Positions 24,895 to 37,663 of a stretch of 64,000 bases of DNA are shown piece by piece. The notes under the pieces were generated by a model. That model did no database searches. It saw only the letters and a list, made by a program, of their open reading frames with translations, and was not told the DNA's origin. The stretch's first letter is position 1. Each line of letters opens with the position of its first letter. Both the position numbers and the translations under genes were made by a program. Source of the stretch: Dipteris shenzhenensis (lineage: Eukaryota > Polypodiophyta > Polypodiopsida > Gleicheniales); NCBI GenBank assembly GCA_047967505.1, contig CM106539.1; one strand, given 5' to 3'.

Positions 24895-25196
24895 ATTTAT
24901 TTCTATGCAATTTGAGTTTCATGTTTAGATATGTTTGCATCTCTGTCTGGCACTCATTTCTCTCTTGATAGTTGAGTGATGCAATCTAAGTTTAACATTT
25001 AAATATGGTCATATAAGTCCTTATTTTGGTACTCATATGAACCTCTATGGAGTGTTGTGTGATGAAGGTTGAGTCTAATATCTAGATATGTTTGCATAAA
25101 TCCTTAGTCTAGCACTCATCTCTCTACTATTTAGAGTTGTGTGATGCAAGCTGAGTCTAATATTTAGATATGTTTGCATAAATTCTTATTCTTGCC

Positions 25197-25244
<48 letters not shown>

Positions 25245-25365
25245 TGTGATGCAATTTGAGTTTAATATATAAATATTTTTACACAAATTTCTAGTCTAGA
25301 ACTTGACTCCTCTTGATGGTTGTGTGTTGTAGACATAGTTTAGTCTAGATTTGTTTGCATAATGG
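24895..25365. repeat. Degenerate ~85-bp tandem repeat
   Basis: Units built around TGATGCAA..TGAGT.TAATAT.TAGATATGTTTGCAT occur near 24905, 24978, 25063, 25143, 25249 and 25330. Spacing is about 75-105 bp, with CACTCATCTCTCT between. A (TC)n run (25199-25241) has expanded inside one unit. Confidence 0.75.
25199..25241. repeat. TC microsatellite
   Basis: About 21 TC dinucleotides, growing out of the CTCTCT present in each unit of the surrounding tandem repeat. Confidence 0.95.
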
Positions 25366-27118
25366 GTTAGTTGGTTCTAAACATTTCAAAATTTTTGGAC
25401 TAGTTCTCATCTCTCTTAAGAGTTGTATATTGTTGTTTGAGTTGAAACATAAAATTGTTTAGAGTTTTGGTTTTCTATGTCCTACACAAACACAACACTC
25501 AAGCAAGAGTAGTGTGTGTCAATTTGTGGGGTTCTAAATTTATGAAATTGTTTGCATATTTATTTGTCATTGTTGCTGGTGCTAAATCTAATTTGAATTT
25601 TGTGTTGTAGCTTCATTGCATATAATATGTTCACGCCAATGAGAAGAGGATCCAGATCTCACTCTACCTTAGAAGAAGGTCTTTAAGAAGGAGACCGTGC
25701 AATTCTTCATGATTGTTGATGAGGACATCATCAAGACCACTTTCAACAATGGTAAAAGTGACGTGTGAGATCTTGAAAATATCATGGCAGAGTGTGGAGT
25801 GAGGGTCTTATGTGAACAATTTCCATATGTCTTATCTAATGAATCTAGCCAACAATACATCCCATGGGAGTGGACGTGATCGAGTTTGTGATGGTAGACC
25901 TATAATGAATGGAACATATGCTTATTGTGTATGTGGTTGAGGATGTGGGGGAGCATGTGCAACGAATGGGAGGAGTACTGTAGGATATGGAGTATGAAAA
26001 GGAGGATGGGAAGGAGGACGTGGAAAGACAGAGTGTGGTGGATGCAATGGTTCTTGTGGGGGAAATGCATGTGGGTGCACTGATAGAATGGAGGATGAGG
26101 CATCTCCTTTTCCATTGAAGCATGCAATGCATCCTTGATATACATAACTCTAAACTCTATGGGCGGACCCTCCCTCTTTGTGTTGCAAATAGTAATGTTA
26201 TAATCTTTTTTACCAAGGGAGTGAAGTGGTTCATGTATTGCCACTCCCACCTTACATTCGGACCTTCGATCGTCGTTCCAGATCTTCCAACACAATCACA
26301 CCCTAGTTTTGTACTATCCACACTACATCTCGTTGTGCCTCCTACCAGAAGTATGGATAATTTTCCCTCTCCCACACACTCACCACATCTGCGCCTATTG
26401 TCACCTTGCCTTCACACCACTTGTAGCACTAGTACAACCTACTAAAGTTGCAATGCATTCACATCCTACCCATCATGCAATGCTAGTTCAACCTCAGATC
26501 GTCCTGCTTCTCCAATGATGAGATGTGCAATTCGCACCTCATGCAATAGTGGGCATAGACCAATGTGCAAAGTGTCCTCTCCTTTAGGGACATTCCTTGA
26601 CAGTGTCTTAGAGATATCACATGGGGAGCATGAGTTAGGGAGATATTTGTAAACTAGCCCTTGGGTACACTTCTCCATTACTAAATATAATAACTAGTGT
26701 GCTAGGGAAGTCTTTTATAGAATCAACCCGAACAAAGACTTGAGTGTTTCTCTCTTTCTCTTTTGCTAGTACCACTCATATCCCACCATATGATCTTGTA
26801 TCCTAGTTTCATAAAGAGAGAAAAAGGTCTTAAAGCTCCACCCACACCAACGTGTAATAAGGTCTTAACTTGTCAGATGTAAATTTAGGATACTGGCACT
26901 CTAGATGGAAAGGTTGGTTCTAATACTCCGTACGCCTTGGTGATTAAATTTTGTCACCATCTATGCCTTCTTAAATAAGAATACTTAGTACCCTCTTCTA
27001 AGGAATCTAAAATATATCAACCATCCCTTTCTTAACCCAAAAGCTCATAACCTAGGTCCCTATGATAGTAGTTGAAGGCCTAATGCCTAGCATGAAGCCA
27101 ATTGATGCATGCATTATC
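25366..27118. other. No assigned gene
   Basis: A minus-strand frame (25900-26295, 131 codons) is open but has no recognised domain; its C-terminal half is His/Ser low complexity. Nothing else can be supported. Confidence 0.4.
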
Positions 27119-27373
27119 TAACAAAATATGAAGAGGGGAGAGGAGAAGAGTGGAGATAAGGAGAGAGGGCACAGCTAGAGACCACACCATAAATGACTAA
27201 TTGTACACTAGATTTAGTTAAAAATGTAGAATATATACAAACCCATTTAGGGTTAGGGTTAGGGCATCTAACTTTTTCCTTTATAGCACTCTATTGGGTT
27301 AGTGCTATGCATATATGATCACATGATGGTGCTATGCACATGATCACATGATGTTGAGCGTGAACTCTCAACA
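27119..27373 (-). repeat. 3' LTR of C1
   Basis: 255 bp. It contains telomere-like repeats at 27247-27264 (one TTAGGG fewer than the partner LTR), a TATA box on the minus strand at about 27285-27279, and two copies of TGATCACATGATG. Confidence 0.92.
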
Positions 27374-27461
27374 CGTTCCTTCAAAATCAACATCATGAAG
27401 TAGGCCTTCCCTCAAGATGATGATTTTAGGGAATCGAAAAAGGACTGAACATTACATTCCA

Positions 27462-30400
27462 TCACACCCCTTTAATTGGAATGTCCTTCCTGTGTGTCAA
27501 ACCAAGAGCTAGTCAGTGTTTCTCGAAAAGCTCTTTACCAATTGGTTTGGTAAAGATGTCTGCAACATTCTCTTTGCTATCACAATGCTGTAGTGTGATG
27601 TCACCAAGTAACACTCCTTCTCTTATGAAGTGCTCTCTGACATCAATGTGCTTTTTCCTGGAGTGATATACTGGATTCTTGGCCAATGCTTGAGCCGATT
27701 GGTTATCACAGGATATTGTTATTAACTTTGACTCATTAAAGTAATATGTTTCTGACAATAGTCTTTTGAGCCACATAGCTTCACATGCACCTATAGTGAA
27801 TGCTTCTATATTCTACTTTAATCAAAGACAAAGAAACAGTTGGCTATTTGTTTGACAACCATGATATAGCACCTTGACCAAGGAAAAATGCATATCCCTG
27901 TGTCAATCTCTTTGTCTAATGATCTCCGGCATAGTCACTATCATAGTATCCATGCAACCGTGGATGACTTCCTTTGTATTCTATCCCAAACTGTCTTGTA
28001 CCTCTTATGTATCTCAAGACTCTTTTGGCTACATTCCAGTGAGATTGTTTTGGATTTGCCACCATAAATAGTGCTATTGCATAACAAATATATGGCTGTG
28101 TGATAGTTAGATATATAAGAGATGCGATGAGCTACCTCTAGTACCTATCATTGATTGTAGGCTTTTTTGAATCTTTAGTAAGTTTCAAAATCTGTTCCAT
28201 GGAAGTGGTTGCAATCTTGCAATCTACCATATGAAACTTCTTTAAGAGACTGTCAACATATTTGAGGTGACTCATAAATGTGCTATCTGAATCTCTCCAA
28301 AACTTAATACCAAGACAATAGTGCATAAGTCCAAGATCTTTCATGTTGAACTCTATAGATAAGTCTTTTTGCTTTTTGATAAAGCTATCCTTGCTTCCAG
28401 TCACAATCAGATCACCTACGTACAAAAGTGCAATAGTAATGTGTTCCTCTTGAACTTTGTAATAAAGAGTATGATCTGCATTGGACTTGATGTATCCAAA
28501 TCAGCAAAATACTTGTTGATTCTGTTGTACCAACTTCTGGGTGCTTGCTTTAGGCCATAGAGACTTTTCTTGAGATGGCAAACCTTATTCTCCTTTCCTG
28601 GTCCAACATAACATGCTGGTGGTTGCATGTAAACTTCCTTGTCTAGGTAACCATTGAGAAATGTGTTCTTGACATCGAGCTAGTACACATTCCATCTACT
28701 GAGTGTCACTAGTGATATCAAGGACCGTATGGAATCCATCTTTGCTATTGGAGCATAAGTCTCATCAGAATCCTGACCATATTGCTATACAAATCCTTTT
28801 GCAAAAACTAGTCTAGCTTTGTATCTTTGAATACTGCCATCAGGATTGTACGTCACTTTGTATACCCATTTGTTTGCTATGGCCTTCTTTCCTAGTGGAA
28901 GGTTGCATAATTCCCAAGCATTATTCTTATACAAAGCATCCATTTCTTCATTCATAGCAGTTTTCCATTCTGGCTTGTCTACTACATCTTTGAAGTACAT
29001 TCGCTCTTTTGTAGCCATGATGGTAGTCATAGGAGCATAGTTTGGTGGTTTCAACCTGAATTGCTTTGCCTTTTTGAGCATATGTCAATTTGGCTGGTGG
29101 TCTGCTTTTCCTAGTAGACCATCTGAGCTACTGTGGCTCTGCTTGGGGTGTTACTGGCAATTCTTGCTCTTCTTCATCAACCTTTTCTAAAGATGACTAA
29201 GTAATCGGAGCATCTATCTCCTGTGTGTTTAAGGTTTTCCATTCTAATTTCTCATCAAAGATTACATCTCTGGAGATAATGACCTTTCGATTGATGGGAT
29301 CATACAACTTGTATCCTTTGCTTTCTTCACTGTAGCCAACCATGATTCATTTGCATGACTTCGCATATAATTACCTGCGATGATCATCATGTATGTGGGC
29401 ATATGCTATGCAACCAAATATGTGGAGATGCCCAATGTGTGGCTTGTGTCCAGTGAATGCTTCATAAGGTGTCATACCCTATATCAGTTCGGTAGGAAGC
29501 CGATTAAGCAAATAGTTTACAGTGGCTATTGCTTCTACCCAATACTAATTCAGAAGATGAGGGAGAGGGGAGAAGGGAGGGAGAAGGAGAAGGGAAGAGG
29601 AGAGTGAAGGGGGATGGAGTGGCAAACACAGACAATGGAAACAAGAGAGCACCCAAAACACTCTTGGAAGAGAAGAGGGAGCCTGTATTCAGACTTGTGC
29701 AAACAAGAATGAAGACCAAAGTTAACACTTTGGCTTTTTATACATGTCAACTTTTGAAGGGAGGGCCAACCCTTTTACTTTTAGCACTCTCTCTTTCTTT
29801 ACAATAAAAGGCTCTTGGTCCCATAGGGGGCCAAGGCATATTGCTATTCTTTCCATCTCTCCCTACTAGTGGAAATAGCACTTGTGTTTACCATATTAGA
29901 GCGCTTGGGAAAAACTTGGAATTAGGAGGTGTTGCTAACCGATTCCTAAATAGTGCTTGTGTTAGCCTCTGCCTCCAAGGACTTATCACTAAGCATTTCT
30001 CTAGCACTACCTGCTAAAGTTCCATTCTTCCTTTTAACTCTCACATTCTACTGAGGAGTATTTGCACGTGTGAATTGTCTTCAAATGCCGTGACTTTTGC
30101 AAAATTTCATGAATGCTGAAGACATGTATTCACCTCCTCTATCTGATCTCAAGACTTTGATCTTTCTGCCTGCTTGGTTTTCTACCATGGCTTTGAATTC
30201 TTGAAATCTGGAAAACACTTCAGATTTCTCTTTTAGAAAGTAGACCCAATAATATCTGCTGTAGTCTCAATGAAAGTCAAGTAGTAAAGCGAACCATTGA
30301 TGTGGTGGTTTTGGGCATAACCCTAGACATCTGTATGTATCAAATCAAGAATACCTCATGCTCGAGAGGTACTTCTACCGAAATTAGTTCGCTTTTGCTT

Positions 30401-30560
30401 GTCGAAAGTAGCATTCTTCGCAAACTTTTCCAAGAAACTATAGCTTTGGAATCCCGACTGCCATATTCTGATTCCTGAGATCTAGTAAGTTCTTGAAGTT
30501 GACATGACCATATCTCTTATGCCATTTTGCAAATAGTGGCATCTATTGTGGTTGAGCTGG
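27462..30560 (-). pseudogene. pol: C1 pol remnant: integrase, RT, RNase H
   Basis: Integrase lies at about 30540-29990: TPQ.N near 30050, and MLSDK just before the insert. It resumes at 29545 with YWVEAIATVN. The spacer and RT cover 29080-28130: [39 protein letters not shown], and [13 protein letters not shown], where the catalytic YVDD has become YVGD, losing a catalytic Asp. RNase H covers 27780-27462: ISCDNQSAQALAKNPVYHSRKKHIDV and ENVADIFTKP. A CGA-to-TGA change at about 27513 truncates the end compared with C2. Nonfunctional. Confidence 0.88.
29550..29980. mobile_element. Unassigned ~430-bp insert in C1 integrase
   Basis: Integrase sequence is continuous on both sides (YWVEAIA to the left, MLSDK to the right) but separated by about 430 bp with a purine-rich left end (GAGGGAGAGG...). 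No similar copy exists elsewhere in this window. Exact ends and a TSD could not be fixed. A solo LTR or small DNA element are both possible. Confidence 0.5.
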
Positions 30561-30634
30561 CATGGCATGCTGATCTGGTATTGTATCTAGCATTCAGGTG
30601 GGGGGAACAATAGCAACAGGTAGGGAGGAGGCGA

Positions 30635-30637
<3 letters not shown>

Positions 30638-30695
<58 letters not shown>
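30638..30695. repeat. GA microsatellite inside C1
   Basis: About 28 GA units followed by (ATGAT)n, between the integrase and protease parts of C1. The flanking 30545-30740 stretch does not match copia pol. Confidence 0.95.
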
Positions 30696-30701
<6 letters not shown>

Positions 30702-30740
30702 GATATGATATGATTGTATTAAAGTCCACTGTGAGACCCT

Positions 30741-32182
30741 TCAGGATCTATGGGACTGGCGATGACTATCAACTAATAGTGGTCCCTTACAACTAGTGAA
30801 AAAAAAATTATCACAAGCTTTATGTAGTGAGTACTTCTTGGGCTCCATCATTTGACCTACTGAAAAGAGGTTCTTATTGAGCTTTGAAACACAGAGTACA
30901 TCTTTCACCAATCCTTTCATACCAATGAAATTGTTCATAGCGATAATGCATGTCCCTTGAACTGGATTTGGTGTATTATCTGCTATGTAGCTGACATTTT
31001 TTTGACCTTCTAATGGTTTCATCTCTGTGAACCTTTCCTGATGATTTGTCATGTGAGATGATGCACCGCTGTTGATATACCAAGGATCTTATTCTGCTTG
31101 GTTGACTTGATATCTGAAATTTTCTTTTGGATTGCAATCCATGTCTAGGTACATTGTATTAGTTTGCTACATTTCCTCGTTTGCAAGAAACATATTCCCA
31201 TGTTCATTTGCAAAATGATTGTGACTAGAATGTCCACCACGATGATTTCCTATGCCATAGAAATTCCCTCAATTATTGTTGGATTGACCGCGTTAGTCAT
31301 ATTGCTTCTTGCGGCAATCTCTTTCGTAGTGTCCAGATTCTGATGTTGTTGAGGATGATGTTGATGCTAATTATGACTTTGTTGATGATGACCACTTCTC
31401 TGGAATGATCTACCTCTACCTCTGCCTCTGCCTCTACTTCTGTCTAAAGCTATGAATGCCTGATCATTAGAATGTCCTTTGCGTGCATGAATAGCTTGAG
31501 TCCTAAGTTCTTCACCAAGTAGGACTAACTAAAGTTCTTCCAGTGTCGGAATTTGCTGTTGGATGGCAATACTCTGGACTATATTCTCATATCCCTCTCC
31601 TAGTCCATTCAAGATGACTTGAACCATTTCTACTGGATTCATGGTCTCTCCCGCTGCTACGAGTTGATTGTTGTAGTCTTTGATCCAGAGTACGTAAGCA
31701 TGATAGGTTTCATTGTGCTGTTGCGAAAACTCTACTAGATTTGGTTTCTCAGTGTGAGAATCCTGGAAGTGTTCTTTAACTTGTAGAGAGCTACAAACAT
31801 ATCCCATGCTTCTTTCGATGTCTTGACAGTGTTGAGTTGTTATAGCATGACATCTTGCACATTCTGCTTGATCAGAGTATATGCATACTTATCTTCCTTA
31901 TCCCATTCTGCTTGAGCATGAGCAATGGCAGGATCTGCTATAGGTGTAGAAATTTATTGTGTAGCTAGATCCTCGTGTAGATCTAGCTACCGGTGCTATG
32001 ACAACAGGTGGAGTAGAGCTACTACTAGCTGGATCATTCAATGGTCTAGGTGTAGATCCATTGACATACTCCCATTTGTCTTGAAGTACAAGAATGGTCT
32101 CCATTTGGTATTTCCATGTGCCATAATTGGAGTTGTCTAGCTTAGCAAATGCCTCCAGATTGAGGTTGCTACTCATACACAT
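30741..32182 (-). pseudogene. gag: C1 gag and protease remnant
   Basis: Gag starts at 32182 (or MSSNLNLEAF at 32176), with NLEAFAKLDNSNYGTWKYQM, the usual N-terminal copia Gag motif. The central part (31807-31529) has LVEFSQQHNETYHAYVLWIKD and LNGLGEGYENIVQSI. A half-lost zinc knuckle (SGHYERDCRKKQYD) is near 31310. The protease site reads YINSGASSHMT near 31085, in which the catalytic Asp of DSGAS has become Asn. The protease end is LNKNLFSVGQ near 30870; here the Gln that is a stop in A, B0 and B1 is kept. Several stops and shifts occur between blocks. Confidence 0.86.
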
Positions 32183-34520
32183 GGTGCAAAAATGTACTCA
32201 AAGAGTCGTAAAAATCATTGCCTGAATCAACTGCAAAACAGTGACTATAGCAAGTGAAATTTGAACTGTCGGTGAAAATAGAACTGCAATATATATAATC
32301 CTATCTAAATTACAAGGCTTGTGGCAAATGATGCCGGGAGTAGCCAAGAGGCTTTACAAGGTTGAAATGATGTGCACAATGTCGTGAAATAGCCGAACAA
32401 GCTTTACAATGATGGCATGTGTGTGTGAAATCAAATCATGTCCTATTTGCCCACTGAACAATCGGCAATGCCTCTGAACACTCTAAAGTCTGCTCACTAA
32501 ACTAATGAACATTAGGTTTCAAGTAATGTGATGATGTGAAACCATATGTGAGCATATGGACTGACTCCGAGTAGTTACTAGTCAAGAATTTTGGGCATCA
32601 CTTAGATTGGCAACTTGGGGAGATTCAAAGCATCCCCTCTATGGTGATCTAGTCTACTCTGATCTAGATCTATACTAACTATCAATCGATGAAAGAATAG
32701 CAAATAATTTCTTTTCTTTGGTTCTTTTTATGTGCTGGGTCAGATGCATTAATGTAGAGGTTGATGTGCATGTAGGAAGTGGATTTGTTGGTGAGGCTCA
32801 AAAGTGAGTGATACTTGTGTCGAAATGTGCGCCTAATGTGACGATGTATAGAGCATGAAAAATTGATCTATTTTCCTTTTTGGAGCACCCTCAAATTCTT
32901 CCTAGATCAAGATATATGACTTGATCTAGGTGGAGGGGCAAAAGGAGTGCAAATGTGCTCAATGATGATGTGGCAGTTAGGGGGTCACATGCAGTGACTG
33001 TGCCTAGCAGGGACTGTGCCTGTGGAGCCTTGTGCTAAGGTGGCACCTATGTTCACATGAAGTGCCTGTGGAGCACTAAGTGTGCTTGCAGAGGGTCAAT
33101 GCCACTTGGTAGATGAGGTGGCAGTGATTGACTTAACCTAGGGTCTGGATCACTAACCCAAGGTCTGATGATGTCAGCAATGATGCAAGATATGCCACAT
33201 GGTAGATGACATGGTAGTTGAGCTGGCAGGATGACATGGATGCCATGTGTCAGGGTCATGTGGCAATTAGGTTAGTGTGTTGATGTGATACTGTGATGAG
33301 TGGCCATGTGTCACATAGAGCTTGGAGGGACATAATCTTTTGTAGATGGGTCAAAATCGTTAGAGATTCCCTTCTTCTCCGTTGACTGAGACTTATATGT
33401 CTACCAAAGGCTAGTGGAGTCGTTTATCATTGGGACTGTCATGGAGCACGATGGTTGATGGAGACTTAGAGCTCCTTAGTGCCATCGGGTGGATAGCCGT
33501 CTACTGAGGTGGACTTGCGGGCTGTGAGCTAGAGCCGGATGGAGCTATGGAGAGCTCCAAGGAGCTGCCAGTGTCTCACGCTACAAACTTAGGAGTGTGG
33601 AAGGAGCTACATCCCATGGCTATTGGAGTCACATAGAGTCGAGGGCCACTAGTGGTGGAGACCCATTCTATTGCTGGCATCACCTGAGAGAAGGAGTTAG
33701 GCAGTTGAGGAGCTGCGACTAAGAAGGGTTGGTCAATGGAGCTTCTACTAAAGGCTGAATAGGCTGATGAAGTCAATCGTGAAGCAATCGTAGGAGGTGT
33801 TTGAAGATATTGCACCACTAAGGGCCTTAGATAGGTCTTCACATCTGTTGTGGCTACCTAGGCTATTGGCTACTATAGAGCTGTTGTGAGTCTTGAGTGC
33901 AAGTCACTCGTAGAGGCTATAGCTACAGTCCTTGGAGATAGAGCTGGTCACTAAAGCTATCATTGGAGCGGGTCGTTGTAGGTCGATAGAAGGCTTAGAG
34001 CCTTAGCTGTTGCAATTGGAGTGCGCTTGAGGAGGAGTCATCTTCAATTGGAGTGCGCTTGAGGATGAGCCATCTTGTTTGTGTGGCTACTCACAGATGA
34101 AGACGTTGGAGGCATCATGCAAACAGAGTCATTGGAGTTTAGATGTTTGCTCGCTAAGGAAGCCTTTTAGGCATGAACCTGAATCTCTCTCTCTCACACA
34201 CAATCTCTCAACGGAAGAGACATCTCTCAAATCTCTCTCTCTCAATCAATAAAATCTCTTAAGTAAGAAGACGAGGATACTCTCTCTCACACACACAATA
34301 TATCTCTCAAAGATACAATGAACCGAATTGAAGAAGATTAACGAAAATCTTTCAATAATGGATGAAAATCTCTCTCAAATGGACGAAATCTCCTTCTCAT
34401 GAATGGAAATTTTCTATCACTCAACAAAAATCTTTCATCAATGGAATGAAAGATGAACACTCAATCTCTCGATCACTCTCTATCTCACTCTCTGATCGCA
34501 ATGCCTCAGCGAAAGAGGGA
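32183..34520 (-). other. Long 5' leader of C1
   Basis: About 2.3 kb between PBS and gag, with no conserved domain. It contains a tandem 34-bp duplication (about 34015-34078, GGAGTGCGCTTGAGGA), repeated ATGTGGCAGT-like words (32960-33260) and CT/CA-rich sequence (34180-34500). Frames inside (for example 33576-33842 minus) are not supported as genes. Confidence 0.6.
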
Positions 34521-34532
34521 GCTCTGATACCA
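34521..34532 (-). other. Primer-binding site of C1
   Basis: On the minus strand, TGGTATCAGAGC abutting the LTR. A perfect initiator Met-tRNA match. Confidence 0.93.
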
Positions 34533-34795
34533 TGATAAAATATGAAGAGGGGAGAGGAGAAGAGTGGAGATGAGGAGAGAGAGCATAGCTAGAGAGCACA
34601 CCACAAATGACTAACTGTACACTAGATTTAGTTGAAAATGTAGAATATATGCAAACCCATTTAGGGTTAGGGTTAGGGTTAGGGCATCTAACCCTTTCCT
34701 TTATAGCACTCTATTGGGTTAGTGCTATGCACATATGATCACATGATGGTGCTATGCACACATGATCACATGATGTTGAGCGTGAACTCTCAACA
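34533..34795 (-). repeat. 5' LTR of C1 with telomere-like repeats
   Basis: 263 bp, TG...CA. Read in the element's direction, a TATAAAG box (34705-34699) is followed 15-45 nt downstream by four CCCTAA-type units (34684-34660), so the expected transcription start falls within the telomere-like array. Confidence 0.92.
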
Positions 34796-34800
34796 TTATC

Positions 34801-36735
34801 AACATGTGACTAAGCCTTCATGACTATCTTCAAATATCATAAGAGATATTGACATATATTTTGAGCGCTTGCTATCTCTCCTTGTGTTTCTTTTGCTAAG
34901 GTAGCATCAGTGGGGCTAGGTTTTCTAAGGCAAACTCATTGGAAGGTCTCTAAAGTTGTTGGTTTCTTGCATTTTTTTCTTTCTCTGGTAATGACTCTCT
35001 ATATAAGGAGTTGCAACCCAAATAGGACCTTACTTCCTTTAGAGCTTGAAGCACTATTACCATTGGAATCCTTGGGAAAAGAGATGAGAAAAAAACTAAC
35101 CTCAAAGATGTTACCCCTTCCATCATAAGTCAAACTATTTGCAACTAGAGACAGAAGCAAGGTCCAATCTTCCTAGGTTGTCCCTCCTGATTCTCTTACA
35201 AGGTTCAATATTTATGAACAATCTAATTAGGGAGGAAATTGAACACAATGTTGTTAAATTTCCTAGGTTCTTTTTCCAAGGATGTGTGAGTGTGACATTC
35301 ATCTATAGGTCCAACATGCAGGGTGGTAGAGCGTGAGAGCTCTCCTTTCAAGGTACTAGTAAAAGGCTCACATGTTAGATGGTATTCAGTGGTGAAGCAT
35401 ATGGAGGAGACTCGGTTGACCCATTTGGAACCACCATCTCCCCCTCTTGTTCATAGTTTATCAACCTCAATTATCCTTACTCTCACTCTAGCCTTTGAAA
35501 TGATCTAAGAATGAGAATGATCATGTCTCAACAAGAAATCATTGTGTAGACACCTCAAGCATTTGACAAAATATAACTTGCCATGATTTTAAAATTTTTT
35601 GGTATTTTTTAAATTTTTTCTTTCAAGATTATTTGATCTTTTTCAAGAACTTGAAAAAGTACAAAGACAATAATTTTAATCATGTGATTTCTTAGATTTC
35701 CAATGTATTTTTGTATGCTACCTAAGTATATGTCTTTGTCTAGTCATTTCTAATAGAAATTGGATCTATTTGTGGATAATAATATATTGTTGAAAATTAG
35801 GATTTCTATTTTAGAAATGTATGAATCAATCACTTATGTGTTGTCTCATCTTGTATTGTGTGGTTCTCCATATTCTCTCTCTACTTTGGTGTGAGCTAGC
35901 CTTCTCCATTGTGCACTCTCACTTTTAGATTCTAACATATTTAACGTTGGTTGGAAAAAATACTAAGAGCAATGGATCTGTCCATTGGTCCATAATACAT
36001 TGAATAAACTTGGTGAAGACTATCATCAATTCATGATAGCTATAGTAACCAACTATAAAACCAAAAGCCTATGAAGTTAGTGTTGGTTCTTCTGCTATAG
36101 ATTGGTCTTGAGACCACTCTCATCTAAAGTTGAGATTGAAATATATGCATCTAAATCTTTATGAAAGTATGCATATGAAGTAGAGTCTAAAATCTATGCA
36201 TCTAATAAGGTATGCATCTATAGTAGAGGCTAAATGTATGCATGTGAAATTTTAGCAACAATGACTTCACCACAAATTTTGTTATGTCTTAGAATGTTAT
36301 TTAAATGAGAGACCTCATAGGATTCGAGTGTGTTAATACTAAGCCTTAGCATTTATGTATTAATTTTTCCAATGTTATTTTCATGATCTACTTCTCTTTT
36401 ATTTGGAATTTGTAATTTCTTTGAAATGTAGGCTTTATGGATATGGCTAGATACCTATGGATTTCTTATAAGTACAAACCCATAAAAATCTCTTGGGACT
36501 TCTTCTCTTTGAGGTAATAGAAGTGTGTGCCTCAAACCTCTACTTTACTACTTCCACTACATAAGTGCCCTAAATAGCCCTAATGCTCACATGAGCTAGA
36601 TTGAGAACCTTGTGACTCAAAAATTTGATAAGACAACTTTGAAATTCATTTGATCAAGTAGTGTCATTCAACTTCTAACCTCTTATTTCCTGGATCATAT
36701 ATTTGGCATAGTGATGTCAGTCGATTCTAGGGATG
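34801..36735. other. No supported gene
   Basis: Short frames only. Slightly repeated 'ATGCATCTA' wording at 36130-36240. Nothing recognisable. Confidence 0.5.
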
Positions 36736-36744
36736 TTTTTATTG

Positions 36745-37622
36745 GGAAAAATCTTTTGATGAGCTTTTTAATGTGAGCTTTTCTACCATTTCCTTTGTTT
36801 TTGCGAGCTTTTCTTAGAAATCCATACGTGTTTTTATTATAAGAAAGATGGGGAGGTTAGAAAGAGGGGGAGAGGATATAGGATATGTTCATTTTCATAG
36901 CATGTGGGAGGGGTGGAAGAGTGTATACTATGCACAAGGGGGGGCGAATATGAGTGGCAGTAGGAGGCAAAAAATTATGGAAGATATGTCCATATTCAAA
37001 GTAGAAGGGAGGAACTATGGGAGATATGTTCATTTTAAAAGTGTATGATTTGAAACTTTTGACCTCAGATTTGGATTCCTCGTCGAATTCCGGTCATTTT
37101 GAGTACCAACATGACCATATTCCGATAAAAATTGAAAAAATGATGTTTTTGTCATGAATTCAGTTTTGGCCTGTTTTGGGCCTACTTTGAGTCTGCGCAT
37201 GACAAAAACATCATTTTTTCAATTTTTATCGGAATATGGTCATGTTGGTACTCAAAATGACCGAAATTCGACGAGGAATCCAAATATGAGGTCAAACTTG
37301 TCAAATTATACACTTTTAAAATGAACATATCTCCCATAGTTCCTCCCTTCCCCTTTGCATTTAGTAGATGAACATAACTTTCACATTCCTCATCCTCTCT
37401 CTCCTCTTTACACTCCTCTTTGCATACCTTATAAGTTCCCCCTCTACGTTCTCCACTATGATAACAAATATATGTTCCAACTCCCCTCCCCTCCCTTCTC
37501 CATGCCACCTTACCCATGTGCCCATCCCTCCCCCTTTCCTTTATCTCCCCTCCCCCCCCTCTCTCGTCTTAACTGCAACCACAACCCAAATTTTCAACCC
37601 ACCCTACTCCATGAACCCCCCC

Positions 37623-37663
<41 letters not shown>

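Larger units (their letters stand above)
27119..34795 (-). mobile_element. Ty1/copia retrotransposon C1
   Basis: Minus-strand element of 7677 bp. The LTRs are 27119-27373 and 34533-34795, with TSD TTATC at 27114-27118 and 34796-34800. The outer TG of the left LTR has mutated to TA. The LTRs differ at about 13 bases plus two small indels, so it is older than B1. Inside, from the right: PBS, a ~2.3-kb leader, gag from 32182, protease, integrase, RT and RNase H ending at 27462. Pol is interrupted by an unassigned ~430-bp insert (about 29550-29980) and a GA microsatellite. Many stops are present. Confidence 0.92.

Noticed and set aside
27247-27264. Interstitial telomere or ancient chromosome fusion
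   Set aside because: The repeats are only two to four units and occur at the same place in every family C LTR, so they are part of the LTR.
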